Shown: positions 27,201 to 33,901 of the stretch, in pieces | Numbering within the stretch: position 1 is the stretch's first letter | How the letters are laid out: each line of letters opens with the position of its first letter | Origin: Cohnella phaseoli | Lineage (GTDB): Bacteria > Bacillota > Bacilli > Paenibacillales > Paenibacillaceae | DNA: 64,000 nucleotides | Reading direction: 5' to 3' | Assembly: GCF_003386235.1 (NCBI RefSeq) | Contig: NZ_QRDZ01000008.1 | Location: forward strand, 206,018-270,017 | Position numbers and translations under genes: made by a program | The notes under the pieces: generated by a model | Told to the model about the DNA's origin: nothing | The model's database searches: none | What the model saw: only the letters and a program-made list of their open reading frames with translations

Positions 27201-29029
27201 TCCGCCGACCAACGTACACTCTCCAGACCGCTACCTAAGTCCGCTGCACTTACGGCAACCGTCACGTTTTCGTTCGTTGGTGCAATCGTGCTTGGCGTTA
27301 GCGTTACCGTCGGCGCCTCGCGATCGATATTGGAAATGTCGATCGTTGAGACCGCTTCGTTGCCTACTGCATCCCGCGCATACACCGAGTAGCGATCATT
27401 CTCGTCCGCCTCGAAATTTTGTGTCGGAAGCGCATCTTGACCGCCTCCGGTCGCAAAGAAGGCTGCTGCATATTCTCCCTTGGCCCATCGAAGCGCGGCA
27501 AGCGAATTACCGGCATCCTCCCTTACGGGACGGGCTTCAATATCGACTGTTACTCGCTCGTTCGTGAGAGATGCAGGTGAAGGCGTTAGCGATATCGAAG
27601 GTGCCTGGCGCAGCAGATTCGATATCGTGATGCTGTCTAGCGTTGCATTGCCAGCCGTATCCTCAACATATACGGAGTAGGTTCCGTTTACGTTCACGGA
27701 GAACGCATCGGAGAAAGACGTACCGTTTCCGGCTTTGAAGTAATCGGCGTTTCTCGCGCCTTCCGCCCAGAGAAGCTTGCCGATCGCGACATTGTCGACC
27801 GCCTTCGCCGTTACCGTGACATCCTCGCTTGTCAGCTCGGTAGTGCTCGGCGTCAGCTCTAGCGTCGGCGCTTCGCGGTCAATGTTGGACACCGTCACCT
27901 GCTGAAGGGATTCATGGCCGATGCGGTCGCGTGCATACAAGGTGTAGGTTCCGTTCTCGCTCGCGATGAAGCTATCGGTCGCGTTGCCACCCGTCGAAAA
28001 GTAGGAAGCGTCTCGGGAGCCTTCCGCCCATTTCGTCCGCTCCACTCCGCTGCCCGCATCGGATACCGTAACCTGCACGGTCACGTCCTGCTTTGTCGCG
28101 CCCGCCGGCGTCAGCGCATAGGAGATCGAAGGAGCCGTTTTGTCATGGATCAACGCCGTCCCGTCCGTCGTCGCCGTAAGAATCGGCCCCGGTGCCCCTT
28201 CCTCCGTATAAAATTCTACCGATACCGGTATCGGTCCGTCCTCGACACTATAATTGAATAGATAAAGGCCGCCCTGCCATGTTGTACCGCCCCCTTCGGC
28301 GATCAGAGTTCGGTCGGCCATTCGCAAGATCGGCGTCATGATCGGGCGGTCGGTGACTAGCGTGAGCGTTAACGAATCTCCCACCCTGGCATATTGTGGG
28401 TCACCGCTATCCGACGAGATCGAAAAAGATGCGACGGACGGAAGCGACCGGCTCAAAGTATAGGATGTAAACTGCACATTACTGATCCTCACCCACTTCG
28501 TGTCGAAGGAAACAAGCGCCGCCCACATCGCATTCGGCGGAATTTCGTTTGCGTCTCCCGTAGTCAGCACATCGGTACCATTGACCGAGTAATGAAAGAT
28601 CGGATTACGAATAGCTTGACCGGGATCCTCGTCTATTTCAAAAGAAGAAATGGTGGCCCATGTGGCAGTCGGCGGAATTCCCATCCGATCGGTGGTTTGC
28701 CGGATTTGGCCACTATGGCTATAGGTATAGACTTCTGCGGTACTGTTACGAGACCAGCCTTCCTCGTAGAAATTAGACGGCGTCGCCCAGGCGGCGGCTG
28801 CAGGAGGCAGATCAAAGGTTTCATGGATGATACCGTTTACGCTGTATAGATAGTGAGTCGCTCGTCCGTTGTAGGTTTGGTTGAACACCATGTTGAAGGT
28901 TGTCATCAGCTGACCTTGGAAAGCAGCCGCACTGGCTGGTGTGAGGGGGCCGGCTGTTGTCAGAGCGCCAAGCAACGGCAGCAGTAGTGCTACAGCTGCC
29001 AGCAAGGAAGGGATTCGGCGTTTTTTCAT
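24287..29029 (-). CDS. Giant secreted SLH protein with Ig-like repeats and a cadherin-like domain
   Basis: 1580 residues from the ATG at 29029 (AAAGGA 8 nt upstream); an upstream ATG at 29068 would put a polar tail before the signal peptide. The signal peptide runs to about ASAAA (about 36). An N-terminal lectin- or sandwich-like region (about 37-290) precedes about seven bacterial Ig-like repeats of roughly 90 aa, each with a DREAP or SNL linker and an NGTYSVYVEDTAGN-like end strand. A cadherin-like beta-sandwich (about 1040-1135) follows, then three C-terminal SLH domains (TRAELA, TRAELAVV, TRAEMVVL) for cell-wall attachment. It is transcribed alone. A weak cre-like TATAAGCGTTAATA lies about 90 bp upstream of the start. 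Confidence 0.88.
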   Translation of the reverse strand: MKKRRIPSLLAAVALLLPLLGALTTAGPLTPASAAAFQGQLMTTFNMVFNQTYNGRATHYLYSVNGIIHETFDLPPAAAAWATPSNFYEEGWSRNSTAEVYTYSHSGQIRQTTDRMGIPPTATWATISSFEIDEDPGQAIRNPIFHYSVNGTDVLTTGDANEIPPNAMWAALVSFDTKWVRISNVQFTSYTLSRSLPSVASFSISSDSGDPQYARVGDSLTLTLVTDRPIMTPILRMADRTLIAEGGGTTWQGGLYLFNYSVEDGPIPVSVEFYTEEGAPGPILTATTDGTALIHDKTAPSISYALTPAGATKQDVTVQVTVSDAGSGVERTKWAEGSRDASYFSTGGNATDSFIASENGTYTLYARDRIGHESLQQVTVSNIDREAPTLELTPSTTELTSEDVTVTAKAVDNVAIGKLLWAEGARNADYFKAGNGTSFSDAFSVNVNGTYSVYVEDTAGNATLDSITISNLLRQAPSISLTPSPASLTNERVTVDIEARPVREDAGNSLAALRWAKGEYAAAFFATGGGQDALPTQNFEADENDRYSVYARDAVGNEAVSTIDISNIDREAPTVTLTPSTIAPTNENVTVAVSAADLGSGLESVRWSAEAFEPGTAWTSYEVVDDEFTVEINGTYTVIASDKAGNQTMTTLDITNIDREAPTLTLTPSITAPTNSDIAVAATAADNVAISKLLWAEGTRNAAYFEAGNGTSFTGSFPVTVNGTYSVYVEDTAGNTVLKSITISNLFRQEVTIALTPSSISLTNEPVTVGIEAHPEREGDGNPLIELRWASGERDGAFFAAGGGQDALAEQEFKANENGRYSVYARDTAGNEAISSIELSNIDREAPTVSLMPSTIEPTNKNVTIAVSAVDSGSGLESIRWSAEAFNPDSPWTSSEVVDGEFTAENNGTYTVIAADRAGNRTVRQVIVENIFPDEPTLTLVPETTEPIGGKVTVSVQTEAVGDGNAISTILWTAGEKEIGYFPEGQSVNITLSKQFDVQANGTYTVYVRDAAGNEIRKTIVIDNLRRTNASLASLIALNGEEVLTFSSAFNPERLEYALNVGQQVSAIKLKASAADTDAAITVNGNLLAGGESVSIPLTYGTNTIRVVVSAQLPSEQKSYTIQATRQSPSSSGGATGSPAGGATDELSSAAFTVWLNGKPTKAALIETFSRSSDGRGIKELKLEDAAAITALAQQSGVNELRIGWSTQADPLTEAVRLQLSAKALSQLSMSNIRLTLDVGAVAYEWPTGNSIPSDSKLIVQLKTFQQPADAEQTLNRALKAGAGAHRAKLVGVPVEITANPGNSAGAEAAWLVLPLPDGLESTALRKLAVFLENGDGTSSIVPGTIRYDSKGRATGIAVRSGASARVSVLEAEPIEVMFAPYVSGYAAGSFGPQRAVTRAELAALLAKLTPADNDARTVSDGAAAFRDVPQAHWAAKAVEETYAKGWMGGKSGGQFSPNDSLTRAELAVVLVRWREAQATGLPRFADAASHWAASSIAAAEREGWINGFADGSFRPEQKVTRAEMVVLLNRVLGRPALPDGGSSWSDVPESHWAAPAIRSASQSFAALRYLSGDVELLGK

Positions 29030-29191
29030 AGGGTTATTCCTTTCATCCGAAATGCGAGTGTATTCCATGCTATAGCTTAAAGAATAAGCTCGCGAAAGGC
29101 TATACTCCCTTAGAGGTATTAACGCTTATAACTCGGCCGGCTCTCAAAATATACTTCAAAATAGGTAGACTGCCTGAAAAGATCCTTACCC

Positions 29192-29233
29192 AAAAACGCA
29201 AAGAGACACGACCATAAAATGGCCGTGTCTCTT
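29192..29233 (-). terminator. Terminator of the rpsF-ssb-rpsR operon
   Basis: On the minus strand AAGAGACACGGCC / GGTCGTGTCTCTT (13 bp with one G-U pair, 7-nt loop) is followed by TGCGTTTTT, 10 bp beyond the rpsR stop. Confidence 0.85.
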
Positions 29234-29243
29234 GTCGTTAAGC

Positions 29244-29567
29244 CTACTCCGTCGTGTATGGCAGAAGAGCCATTTGACGAGCGCGCTTGATCGCTACAGT
29301 CAACATACGCTGGTATTTCGCTTTCGTGCCCGTCACGCGGCGTGGCAAGATTTTGCCGCGCTCGCTGATGAACTTGCGAAGAAGATCCAGCTCTTTGTAG
29401 TCGACGTAAGTGATTTTATTTACGGTGAAGTAGCAAACCTTCTTACGCTTGTTGCGTCCGCCGCGGCGGAACTTGCGAGGCTCGCGTTGCTCGCGGTCGC
29501 CGCCTGGACGACCACCTTGCGCTGGGCGCTCTTCACGTGCTTGTGGCTGTGCTTGTTGTTCGCTCAT
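29244..29567 (-). CDS. rpsR: 30S ribosomal protein S18
   Basis: 107 residues. The conserved S18 core starts near residue 36 ([17 protein letters not shown]) and ends in the [11 protein letters not shown] tail that binds 16S rRNA together with S6. An N-terminal extension of about 30 residues, rich in Gln, Arg, Gly and Pro, is longer than in Bacillus subtilis S18 (79 aa) and is typical of related genera. It is the last gene of the rpsF-ssb-rpsR operon, 20 bp after ssb and followed by a strong terminator. Confidence 0.97.
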   Translation of the reverse strand: MSEQQAQPQAREERPAQGGRPGGDREQREPRKFRRGGRNKRKKVCYFTVNKITYVDYKELDLLRKFISERGKILPRRVTGTKAKYQRMLTVAIKRARQMALLPYTTE

Positions 29568-29587
29568 TTGTTCTCCGTCCTTTCCAG

Positions 29588-30100
29588 TTAAAATGGCAGA
29601 TCATCGTCCGATATGTCTATCGGTCGCCCGTCATCGGCGAAGGGATCGTTATTGTTGCCGCTGCTGCGCTGTGATCCGGCATTGCTGCGATTGCTACCGC
29701 CGCCGTATCCGCCTCCTGCGCTTGGTGCCGGAGCGCTGCCGTAAGCATCGTCTCTTCCTTGTCCACCGCCGCCTTCGCGGTTAGGTGATTCCAGGAATCG
29801 AACGTTGTCGGCGATCACTTCCGTCACATAGACGCGTCGACCTTCGTTATTCTCGTAGTTGCGCACTTGAATGCGGCCTTCCACTGCGGCCAGACGACCT
29901 TTGCGAAGGTAATTGGCGCACGTCTCGGCAAGCTGTCTCCAAGTAACGACTGGAATAAAATCCGCTTCTCGTTCTTCCCGATTGCCGGAGAACGAACGGT
30001 CTACCGCCAGCGTAAATTGGGTAACGGCTACTCCTGCAGGCGTGTAGCGCAGTTCAGGGTCCTTGGTCAGGCGTCCTATGAGAATGACTCGGTTCAGCAT
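29588..30100 (-). CDS. ssb: Single-stranded DNA-binding protein
   Basis: 170 residues. The N-terminal OB fold (about 1-110) begins [20 protein letters not shown] and includes the conserved [21 protein letters not shown] segment. A flexible Gly/Ser/Asn-rich linker leads to the acidic C-terminal hexapeptide DDDLPF, which recruits replication and repair partners. It lies between rpsF and rpsR as in most Firmicutes, supplying SSB near the origin. Its length matches the essential SsbA rather than the shorter SsbB. Confidence 0.97.
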   Translation of the reverse strand: MLNRVILIGRLTKDPELRYTPAGVAVTQFTLAVDRSFSGNREEREADFIPVVTWRQLAETCANYLRKGRLAAVEGRIQVRNYENNEGRRVYVTEVIADNVRFLESPNREGGGGQGRDDAYGSAPAPSAGGGYGGGSNRSNAGSQRSSGNNNDPFADDGRPIDISDDDLPF

Positions 30101-30168
30101 CGCGGTTTCCCTCCACTTGACATGGCATTGTAAATCTCACGGCGGTTGTCCGCCCGGTGTTGTGCGGT

Positions 30169-30456
30169 TTACGCAGTTTGCTCTCTGACGACCATGTGAC
30201 GAATAATTTCGTCCGTAATCTTCAGAACGCGCTCAAGTTCCGTCACGATTTCCGACGTTCCCTTGAAATGAACCAGCACATACGTCCCTTCGCGGTGCTT
30301 GTTGATCTCGTAAGCAAGACGACGTTTACCCATCAAGTCGTGCTTAACGATCTCTCCGCCGTTCCCGATGATGCCCTGGAATTTCTCCGTGACAGCTTGA
30401 ACGGTTTCTTGTTCCACGTCCGGACGGATGATGTACATCAACTCATAGTTGCGCAT
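30169..30456 (-). CDS. rpsF: 30S ribosomal protein S6
   Basis: 95 residues with the S6 ferredoxin-like fold: start MRNYELMYIIRPD, central GKRRLAYEINKHREGTYV and end IIRHMVVREQ. The ribosome site AAGGAGG sits 8-10 nt before the ATG. It is the first gene of the operon with ssb and rpsR. The leader upstream can form a structure resembling the S6:S18-binding RNA motif, so excess S6:S18 complex probably represses its own translation (family knowledge plus inference). Confidence 0.97.
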   Translation of the reverse strand: MRNYELMYIIRPDVEQETVQAVTEKFQGIIGNGGEIVKHDLMGKRRLAYEINKHREGTYVLVHFKGTSEIVTELERVLKITDEIIRHMVVREQTA

Positions 30457-30485
30457 CTTCCGTTCACCTCCTTAAGGTCTTTTGG

Positions 30486-30528
30486 CCTCCCACTTGTCAG
30501 ACCGACAGCTTGGCTACCGGCTGGGAAG
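30486..30528 (-). ncRNA. Candidate S6:S18 leader RNA element upstream of rpsF
   Basis: On the minus strand CTTCCCA (30522-30528) pairs with TGGGAGG (30486-30492) and encloses a segment with two CCG-type bulge elements (GCCGGTAGCC, GTCGGTC). Position and general layout fit the known rpsF leader that mimics the S18 site on 16S rRNA. A second small hairpin (GTATGC / GCATAC, 30535-30554) lies upstream. Confidence 0.5.
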
Positions 30529-30560
30529 CAAGGAGTATGCAATCTACAGCATACCTGAAT

Positions 30561-30589
30561 ACTTTATCACAATGGGCCGAATATCGCAA
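30561..30589 (-). promoter_or_regulatory. Candidate promoter of the rpsF operon
   Basis: On the minus strand -35 TTGCGA (30584-30589), 17-bp spacer, -10 TAAAGT (30561-30566). It lies 32 bp upstream of the leader element. Confidence 0.45.
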
Positions 30590-30633
30590 GGAAATTCGCG
30601 CTACACTAATCCCTACGATAGGGGGTGAACGCT

Positions 30634-30822
30634 ATGGGCGAGCAAACGCAATTCGAACCCGGACAACACGCTCCGAACGACGGGGAGTACATGGAAGTCG
30701 GCGAGGACTCCTTTCATATGGGAATTAACAACCCTCAGCACGTGCATCTGCACAAAGGGGAGAAGTTCCCGGAGACGACCAACCATAACCGCAAGTGGAA
30801 AAAAGTAAAGCGCCAGCGATAA
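30634..30822 (+). CDS. yjzC: YjzC-family small protein
   Basis: 62 residues from the ATG at 30634, with AGGGGGTG 6 nt upstream. The core (QFEPGQHAPNDGEYMEVG, then a His-rich stretch and a KGEKFPET segment) matches YjzC, a short conserved protein of spore-formers without a settled function. The C-terminus is strongly basic (RKWKKVKRQR). It is transcribed away from the rpsF operon. A small hairpin (ATGCATC / GATGCAT, 30831-30848) follows the stop. Confidence 0.75.
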   Translation: MGEQTQFEPGQHAPNDGEYMEVGEDSFHMGINNPQHVHLHKGEKFPETTNHNRKWKKVKRQR

Positions 30823-30848
30823 TGCATCGTCGGATGCATAAGGCGAAC

Positions 30849-31081
30849 ACAAACCGGGTATTCTATATTTCGGCGACGGCAAACGAGAGGTGTGGTTCCG
30901 TTGAACGAATTCGGGCAACAACCGCAAGAGATTACGTCCCATCGGAGTAGGTAACGGAAGCGAGGCGTTGTGCTAAAGACACAGTCTGCAACACATCGAT
31001 TTCAGACATCCGGTCACCGAAGAGCTGAGTTGAACTCAGCAACATTGGTTACGTCTCAAAGCAACTCATTAACCGTCGCCC
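30849..31081 (+). other. Intergenic stretch with several small hairpins; possible structured RNA
   Basis: No annotated-size gene fits. A TTG-started frame of 17 codons begins at about 30901 (LNEFGQQPQEITSHRSR). Further on, the plus strand can form GTTG-AGAC-ACA-GTCT-CAAC (about 30968-30995) and GCTGAG / CTCAGC (about 31025-31041). It ends at the terminator at 31082. Together this could be an untranslated RNA about 200 nt long, but no known class is recognised. Confidence 0.3.
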
Positions 31082-31108
31082 GAAGAACCCTTGATTAAGG
31101 GTTCTTCG
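31082..31108. terminator. Bidirectional terminator
   Basis: An 11-bp perfect stem (GAAGAACCCTT / AAGGGTTCTTC) with a 4- to 5-nt loop overlaps the last codons of the amidase gene. T-rich sequence follows on the plus side. Confidence 0.7.
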
Positions 31109-31856
31109 TTATTTTAAAGCGTTGATCGAGGCCCTGTTTAATCCCTTTGACAATGGCGTCCTGATATTCGGGATCGCTCATTCGCTTGTCTTCCTCTTTA
31201 TTCGTCATAAAACCCATCTCAATCAGGAAGGTCGGAACCTTCGTCCAATTAAAGCCTGTCAGATCGCCTCGCTCCCGAACCCCGATCAGCTTGGCTCCGG
31301 TTTCGGCAATCACCTGTTCCGAGACGATCTTGGCCATTTCCTTGCTCGGCTTCGCGATCGCTTTCGTATATGTATTGTTCGCGGATGGGAAGAAAAACGT
31401 CATTCCCTTCACCTTCGCATCCGTGCTGCCATCCGCATGAAGCCGTACCATGACATCCGCCTTGGCTTTATTACAGACTAGCGCCCTCTCGCTGTTCGAC
31501 AGATTCACATCATTCGTCCGGCGTACCATCACGACTCGATAATCGCTGGCCAGCGCCTTCTCCAGCTTTAGCGCCACTTCCAGCGTCAGCTTATACTCCG
31601 GCTTCTTCGTTGCCACGCCGCTTGTCCCGCCGGCTACCTTCGTCTTCTTCTTCTTGCTGCCCGGCGCAATCGGTTCGAGCCCCAGATTGGCTTTGGCTTG
31701 ATGTCCCGCCTCGATGCAGACGACCGGCTTGTCGTCTGCCTTCGCTTTGTCCCCTGCAGCGGTTGCTTCGTATGGCCATATACCGGCCAGCATTCCCGTC
31801 CCTATCCATACGATCAACACCCGTAGCACCCAAGAGCTTCGCAGATGCTTGTCCAT
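31095..31856 (-). CDS. N-acetylmuramoyl-L-alanine amidase (Amidase_3, CwlD-like)
   Basis: 253 residues from the ATG at 31856 (AGGAG 11 nt upstream; a TTG 12 bases earlier is less likely). An N-terminal signal or anchor helix (VLRVLIVWIGTGMLAG) precedes the zinc amidase domain. Zinc ligands are the His of CIEAGHQ, a Glu in KKPEYKLTL and the His of VRLHADG; the catalytic Glu is in FLIEMGFMTN. It should cleave the MurNAc-L-Ala bond of peptidoglycan outside the membrane. CwlD-type enzymes act in spore-cortex maturation, but a vegetative role is also possible. The gene ends inside a terminator hairpin. Confidence 0.88.
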   Translation of the reverse strand: MDKHLRSSWVLRVLIVWIGTGMLAGIWPYEATAAGDKAKADDKPVVCIEAGHQAKANLGLEPIAPGSKKKKTKVAGGTSGVATKKPEYKLTLEVALKLEKALASDYRVVMVRRTNDVNLSNSERALVCNKAKADVMVRLHADGSTDAKVKGMTFFFPSANNTYTKAIAKPSKEMAKIVSEQVIAETGAKLIGVRERGDLTGFNWTKVPTFLIEMGFMTNKEEDKRMSDPEYQDAIVKGIKQGLDQRFKITKNP

Positions 31857-31877
31857 ATCCGTCAACACTCCTATTCA

Positions 31878-32256
31878 GGTGGGATTCGCTCCGTCGCAGT
31901 TGTGACTATACTATCCGTACGTCTCAACCATTTGCGACTATCACGCCGGGGCCTACGAACATGCCCTTTGGCATGTCCGCTTAACGGCCCGTTCTCATCC
32001 CACTTCGCCACAAATAAAAAACGATCCCTTCTCAGGGATCGACTCATTTTTTGTTTATGGCGGAGAGGGTGGGATTCGCTCCGTCGCAGTTGTGACTATA
32101 CTATCCGTACGTCTCAACCAATTGCGACTATCACGCCGGGGCCTACGAACATGCCCTTTGGCATGTCCGCTTAACGGCCCGTTCTCATCCCACTTGCCAC
32201 AAACAAAAAACGATCCCTTCTCAGGGATCGACTCATTTTTTGTTTATGGCGGAGAG
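31878..32256. repeat. Tandem 190/189-bp duplication abutting and copying the 3' end of tRNA-Ser
   Basis: Unit 1 is 31878-32067 and unit 2 is 32068-32256; I count three differences. Each unit starts with the T-arm piece GGTGGGATTCG, continues with about 115 bp of unrelated sequence containing a CATGCC / GGCATG hairpin, then a terminator hairpin (CGATCCC / GGGATCG), then TATGGCGGAGAG, the tRNA 3' end. At the unit junction (32058-32078) the last 21 nt of the tRNA, CCA included, are therefore present as a second copy. GTGGGAT and ATCCCAC (31879-31885 and 31997-32003) form terminal inverted repeats of a 125-bp sub-element. Confidence 0.8.
32205..32230 (-). terminator. Terminator of tRNA-Ser (second identical hairpin in repeat unit 1)
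   Basis: On the minus strand CGATCCC / GGGATCG with a 6-nt loop is followed by TTTTTTG. The same hairpin occurs about 190 bp to the left in the other repeat unit. Confidence 0.75.
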
Positions 32257-32337
32257 GGTGGGATTCGAACCCACGCACGCCTTGCGACGCCTAGATGATT
32301 TCGAGTCAACCCCCTTGGACCACTTGGGTACCTCTCC
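32247..32337 (-). tRNA. tRNA-Ser (anticodon CGA)
   Basis: 91 nt with encoded CCA. Acceptor stem GGAGAGG pairs with CCTCTCC, then discriminator G and CCA. The D arm begins TACCCAAGTGG, the anticodon loop is CTCGAAA (anticodon CGA, reads UCG), a long variable arm typical of class II tRNAs is present (GGCGTCGCAAGGCGT region), and the T loop is GGTTCGAATCC. Open frames across it that read as RVGFEPTHA are artefacts of the tRNA sequence. Confidence 0.95.
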
Positions 32338-32410
32338 GCAGCAAGGAAAATCATATCATATTTTAATTGAGCTTGCAACTGGATTGTGTATCCATTTTAG
32401 GGGCCGCAGC

Positions 32411-32632
32411 CTATCCCTCTGTCTCCCCTATTTCGGCTCCTCCAGCAGGTCTCAGAACCTTCTTCAGGCTCTTCTCGAACTTCGCGCGAGGGAGCAGAAT
32501 GCTATGCTTGCACTTGACGCACTTGATGCGAATATCCATGCCCATCCGAATGATCTCCATCTCGTTGGCTCCGCATGGGTGCGGCTTCTTCATCATCACG
32601 ACATCGCCAAGCTCGAAGTTTTTTTTCTCCAT
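32411..32632 (-). CDS. DUF951 family protein (probable zinc-ribbon)
   Basis: 73 residues beginning MEKKNFELGDVVMMKKPHPCG. The pattern HPCG...IRMGMDIRIKCVKCKHSILLPRAKFEK matches DUF951, a small Firmicutes family with conserved cysteines (CG and CxxC) suitable for zinc. Function is unknown. It lies 55 bp after the MscS-family gene in the same direction, a pairing seen in related genomes, so the two are probably co-transcribed. Confidence 0.85.
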   Translation of the reverse strand: MEKKNFELGDVVMMKKPHPCGANEMEIIRMGMDIRIKCVKCKHSILLPRAKFEKSLKKVLRPAGGAEIGETEG

Positions 32633-32687
32633 TTCGATACCCTCCCCGATTTTCCTGCCTGCAGCTTGTTGCGACTACACTGCGCGA

Positions 32688-33551
32688 TTAATCGATGACC
32701 GACGCCTGCTTGGCCTCCAGTGCCTTCTTCACTTCCGTATTGACCAGACGCGTAACCTCGCCGACGGTATTCGGCCTGCACTTGGCGGTAATTCTAATCG
32801 TCATCTGACTCGGAGCAAGCGTCTGCACTCCCAGCACCTCGGGCGCTGCCGTCAAATTCAGATCGTTGATCTGGAGCAGAACCTGACGCATCAACGACAT
32901 CATTTCCTCAATCGTATAATCGGAGGAAACGGTAATATCGATGACGGCAAGCTGCGGATTTACGGAAAAGTTCGTCACCTGGTTAATCGAGCCGTTCGGA
33001 ATGATGTGAACCTCTCCCGTCCAGCTGCGGATGCGAGTCGAGCGTAACCCGATCAATTCGACGCTTCCTTTGAACGAGCCGGTCTGAATCTCATCGCCTA
33101 CCGCAAACTGATCCTCAAAAATGATGAAGAACCCGGTGATGACATCTTTGACCAGACTTTGCGCGCCGAAGCCGATCGCCAATCCGATCACCCCCGCGCC
33201 GGCCAGAAGCGGAGCGATCTGAATATTGAACTCTCCCAATACAAGCAAAATTGTAATGAAATTAATGAGATACGAGGCTGTGTTTTTCAGCAGACGGCCT
33301 AACGTTTGAACGCGCCTTGTTCGAAGCTTCAGCCTTCTGGATTTCTTCTCGTTCGTCGCATGGTCGATTATCCGATTAAGAACGGCCAACGCGAGACGGC
33401 TGATGACGCAGATCAGTACAATTCGCAAGACCAGGAAGGATACGTCCTTCCACATTTCCGTGTCCTGCAGAAATTCGCTCATCTCTCTGACAAACTGCTC
33501 CCACAGATTCTCTGCGGACTCTGTCTGCCCCGATGCGAAGAAAGGTTTCAT
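32688..33551 (-). CDS. Mechanosensitive ion channel of the MscS family (YkuT-like)
   Basis: 287 residues. Three transmembrane helices in the N-terminal half end with the pore-lining helix (GAGVIGLAIGFGAQSLVKDVITGFFIIFEDQ), the MscS signature. A cytoplasmic beta domain (FAVGDEIQTGSFKGSVELIGLRSTRIR) and an alpha/beta vestibule follow. It opens under membrane tension to release solutes during hypo-osmotic shock. It is followed by the DUF951 gene and preceded by the DUF3343 gene at 19 bp, probably one transcription unit. Confidence 0.93.
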   Translation of the reverse strand: MKPFFASGQTESAENLWEQFVREMSEFLQDTEMWKDVSFLVLRIVLICVISRLALAVLNRIIDHATNEKKSRRLKLRTRRVQTLGRLLKNTASYLINFITILLVLGEFNIQIAPLLAGAGVIGLAIGFGAQSLVKDVITGFFIIFEDQFAVGDEIQTGSFKGSVELIGLRSTRIRSWTGEVHIIPNGSINQVTNFSVNPQLAVIDITVSSDYTIEEMMSLMRQVLLQINDLNLTAAPEVLGVQTLAPSQMTIRITAKCRPNTVGEVTRLVNTEVKKALEAKQASVID

Positions 33552-33570
33552 AGCTCTATCTCTCCCTCTC

Positions 33571-33816
33571 TCATTGAATCTGTTCGTATCCGTCCTGCGT
33601 TCTCTCGAATAAACCTCTTATTTCGACCTTCTCCGATTCGATGATTCGTCGTACCGTCTCCAGGTCGGCGGCGGGGAATTCGATAGATAATGCGCAGCCA
33701 GCCGTAATCTCCTTGGGCGTGGGACAAAGATCGATCTCGATATCCGCGTATTCAAGCAGCATCTCGGCCCGCAGCGCTTGCTGCGTGGAATCGAATGCCA
33801 GCAAGAAAAAGTCCAT
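33571..33816 (-). CDS. DUF3343 family protein (putative Se/S carrier-like)
   Basis: 81 residues, a normal length for the family. The beginning (DFFLLAFDSTQQALRAE) and the central LCPTPKEITAGCALSIEF correspond to the DUF3343 pattern in which a conserved cysteine near the PTP...GC region is proposed to carry sulfur or selenium. Members are often encoded beside cysteine desulfurase-like enzymes; one is present 1.2 kb upstream at 35017. The biochemical role remains inference. No signal peptide, so cytoplasmic. Confidence 0.75.
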   Translation of the reverse strand: MDFFLLAFDSTQQALRAEMLLEYADIEIDLCPTPKEITAGCALSIEFPAADLETVRRIIESEKVEIRGLFERTQDGYEQIQ

Positions 33817-33838
33817 CGTACAAACCTCCTGCGTCCAA

Positions 33839-33868
33839 GTATAAATGCGCGAGTTCGTCCATATACTA
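33839..33868 (+). promoter_or_regulatory. Possible sporulation-sigma promoter upstream of yyaC
   Basis: GTATA (33839-33843) is followed after 16 bp by CATATACTA (33860-33868), resembling -35 and -10 elements used by forespore or mother-cell sigma factors. A second CATACTA lies at 33873-33879. yyaC is sporulation-expressed in Bacillus subtilis. Confidence 0.3.
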
Positions 33869-33901
33869 GTAGCATACTAGGGTAGGAGGCGAATCGGACG
33901 A

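Noticed and set aside
31610..32298. Overlapping plus-strand frames ending in TPGPTNMPFGMSA
   Set aside because: The same text appears twice because of the 190-bp tandem duplication; there is no ribosome site and the amidase or tRNA explains most of the span.
32240..32698. Plus-strand frames reading RVGFEPTHA-like text
   Set aside because: These are translations of the tRNA-Ser gene, a well-known annotation artefact.
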